A stretch of DNA of 64,000 nucleotides, from assembly GCA_032717465.1 (NCBI GenBank), contig CM064632.1, positions 29,850,023 to 29,914,022 on the forward strand. Direction: 5' to 3'. Below are positions 63,253 to 64,000 of the stretch, piece after piece. Every line of letters begins with the position of its first letter. Positions within the stretch are counted from its first letter, which is position 1. The notes beneath the pieces were generated by a model that was not told where the DNA came from, did no database searches, and saw nothing but the letters and a program-made list of their open reading frames with translations. The position numbers and the translations under genes are program-made. This stretch comes from Coenobita brevimanus (lineage: Eukaryota; Arthropoda; Malacostraca; Decapoda; Coenobitidae).

Positions 63253-64000
63253 GACAGAGACAGACAGACAGAGGTGGGGAAAATAAAGCAAAACCTAACA
63301 CAAGAGGAAAGGACAGGAGTGGGAGTGAACACGGTAGCTTGGTATGGAGGTTGGGAAGGAAAAAAATGGAAAATGAAGGAAAATAAATATATAATCATCA
63401 AAGAATACGTGGCAGAAGATAGGCAGGAGGGGAGACAGAGACGAGAGAGATAAGAAAAACATACAGCACAGGAAACATGGACGGACGGAAGAGAGTGGCT
63501 GGGGCAGTAATGGAAGAAGAGAGTAATATAGAAACATACAGATGAAAAAAGGAAGCAAGAGAGTGGCTGGGATAAGAGAAAATGGAGAATAAAAGAGAGA
63601 AAATGAAGAAAACGAAGCAGAGAAAAAATGCTAAAAAAAAAAAAAAAAAAAAAGGAAACGAAGAGGGAAAGATTAAAAAAGGATCACTCATAAAGCAGGA
63701 GCCAAATATTTGACTTTACCCTGTGCTCCTGATATTTGACAGATTAACCTCAATATCAAATTACTTCATCCTTGCCTAAATCTTAACTCCTGCACCAGCT
63801 TTGGGTCAAATCACATCAAGACTGGGCTGACTTTGCCCAGTGACCTATTTCTTTGACATTTTCCAGTGGCCAGTAACAGAACGTTTTCACTACTGAATCT
63901 TTTTATCACTTCTTTACCCTCAACATTTTCACAAAGCTCAATTTAAATCGGATAAATGCCAACTTGAACTTATCATGTGATCCTGACCTTCGACATCACT
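62373..64000. other. mirror of 11685-13311: (CT)n, purine/pyrimidine block, (GACA)n, AAGGTCA repeat
   Basis: CT 62385-62434, pyrimidine-rich to 62890, purine-rich to 63660 with GA/GACA at 63208-63275. Then the degenerate TGACCTT-containing repeat runs from about 63690 to the window end. No gene. Confidence 0.7.

Overview
This is eukaryotic, non-genic, repeat-dense DNA. Very long CA, GA and TA microsatellites, several minisatellites, MITE-like palindromes, LINE tails and two Ty3/gypsy-type LTR elements fit an invertebrate genome, most likely a decapod crustacean (inference from repeat style only). I find no host protein-coding gene, no rRNA and no functional tRNA. All supportable coding sequence belongs to transposable elements, and every copy carries at least one break.

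Layout. 1-803: pyrimidine-rich flank, a TA repeat and a tRNA-derived SINE on the minus strand. 804-7159: element A, a nearly complete LTR retrotransposon with about 99% identical LTRs, inserted in a TA microsatellite. 7160-11684: microsatellites, a 94-bp tandem array made from the inside of a MITE, and a long polypyrimidine tract. 11685-35303: left arm of a giant inverted repeat, ending at a 100-N gap (35304-35403). 35404 to about 40680: single-copy spacer with an RTE-like LINE tail, microsatellites and a 24-bp minisatellite. 40681-64000: right arm, the reverse complement of the left arm, running off the window end. Each arm holds, in mirror order, one copy of element B (a deleted LTR element), two LINE 3' fragments, three MITE families, four minisatellites and many dinucleotide repeats.

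Main biology. Both LTR elements have Ty3/gypsy-type enzymes in Ty1/copia-like order: integrase lies upstream of reverse transcriptase and RNase H. This is the hallmark of the Gmr1 group. Element A's Gag also has a region resembling the SCAN domain, which is thought to descend from Gmr1-like Gag. Element B is a 3.9-kb deletion derivative in which the Gag N-terminus is fused to the integrase at its catalytic glutamate.

Main caution. The inverted repeat abuts an assembly gap inside a minisatellite, and its arms differ mostly in microsatellite length and scattered indels. That is what an alternative haplotype contig joined in reverse would look like. A true palindrome or inverted duplication is possible but needs reads across the joins.
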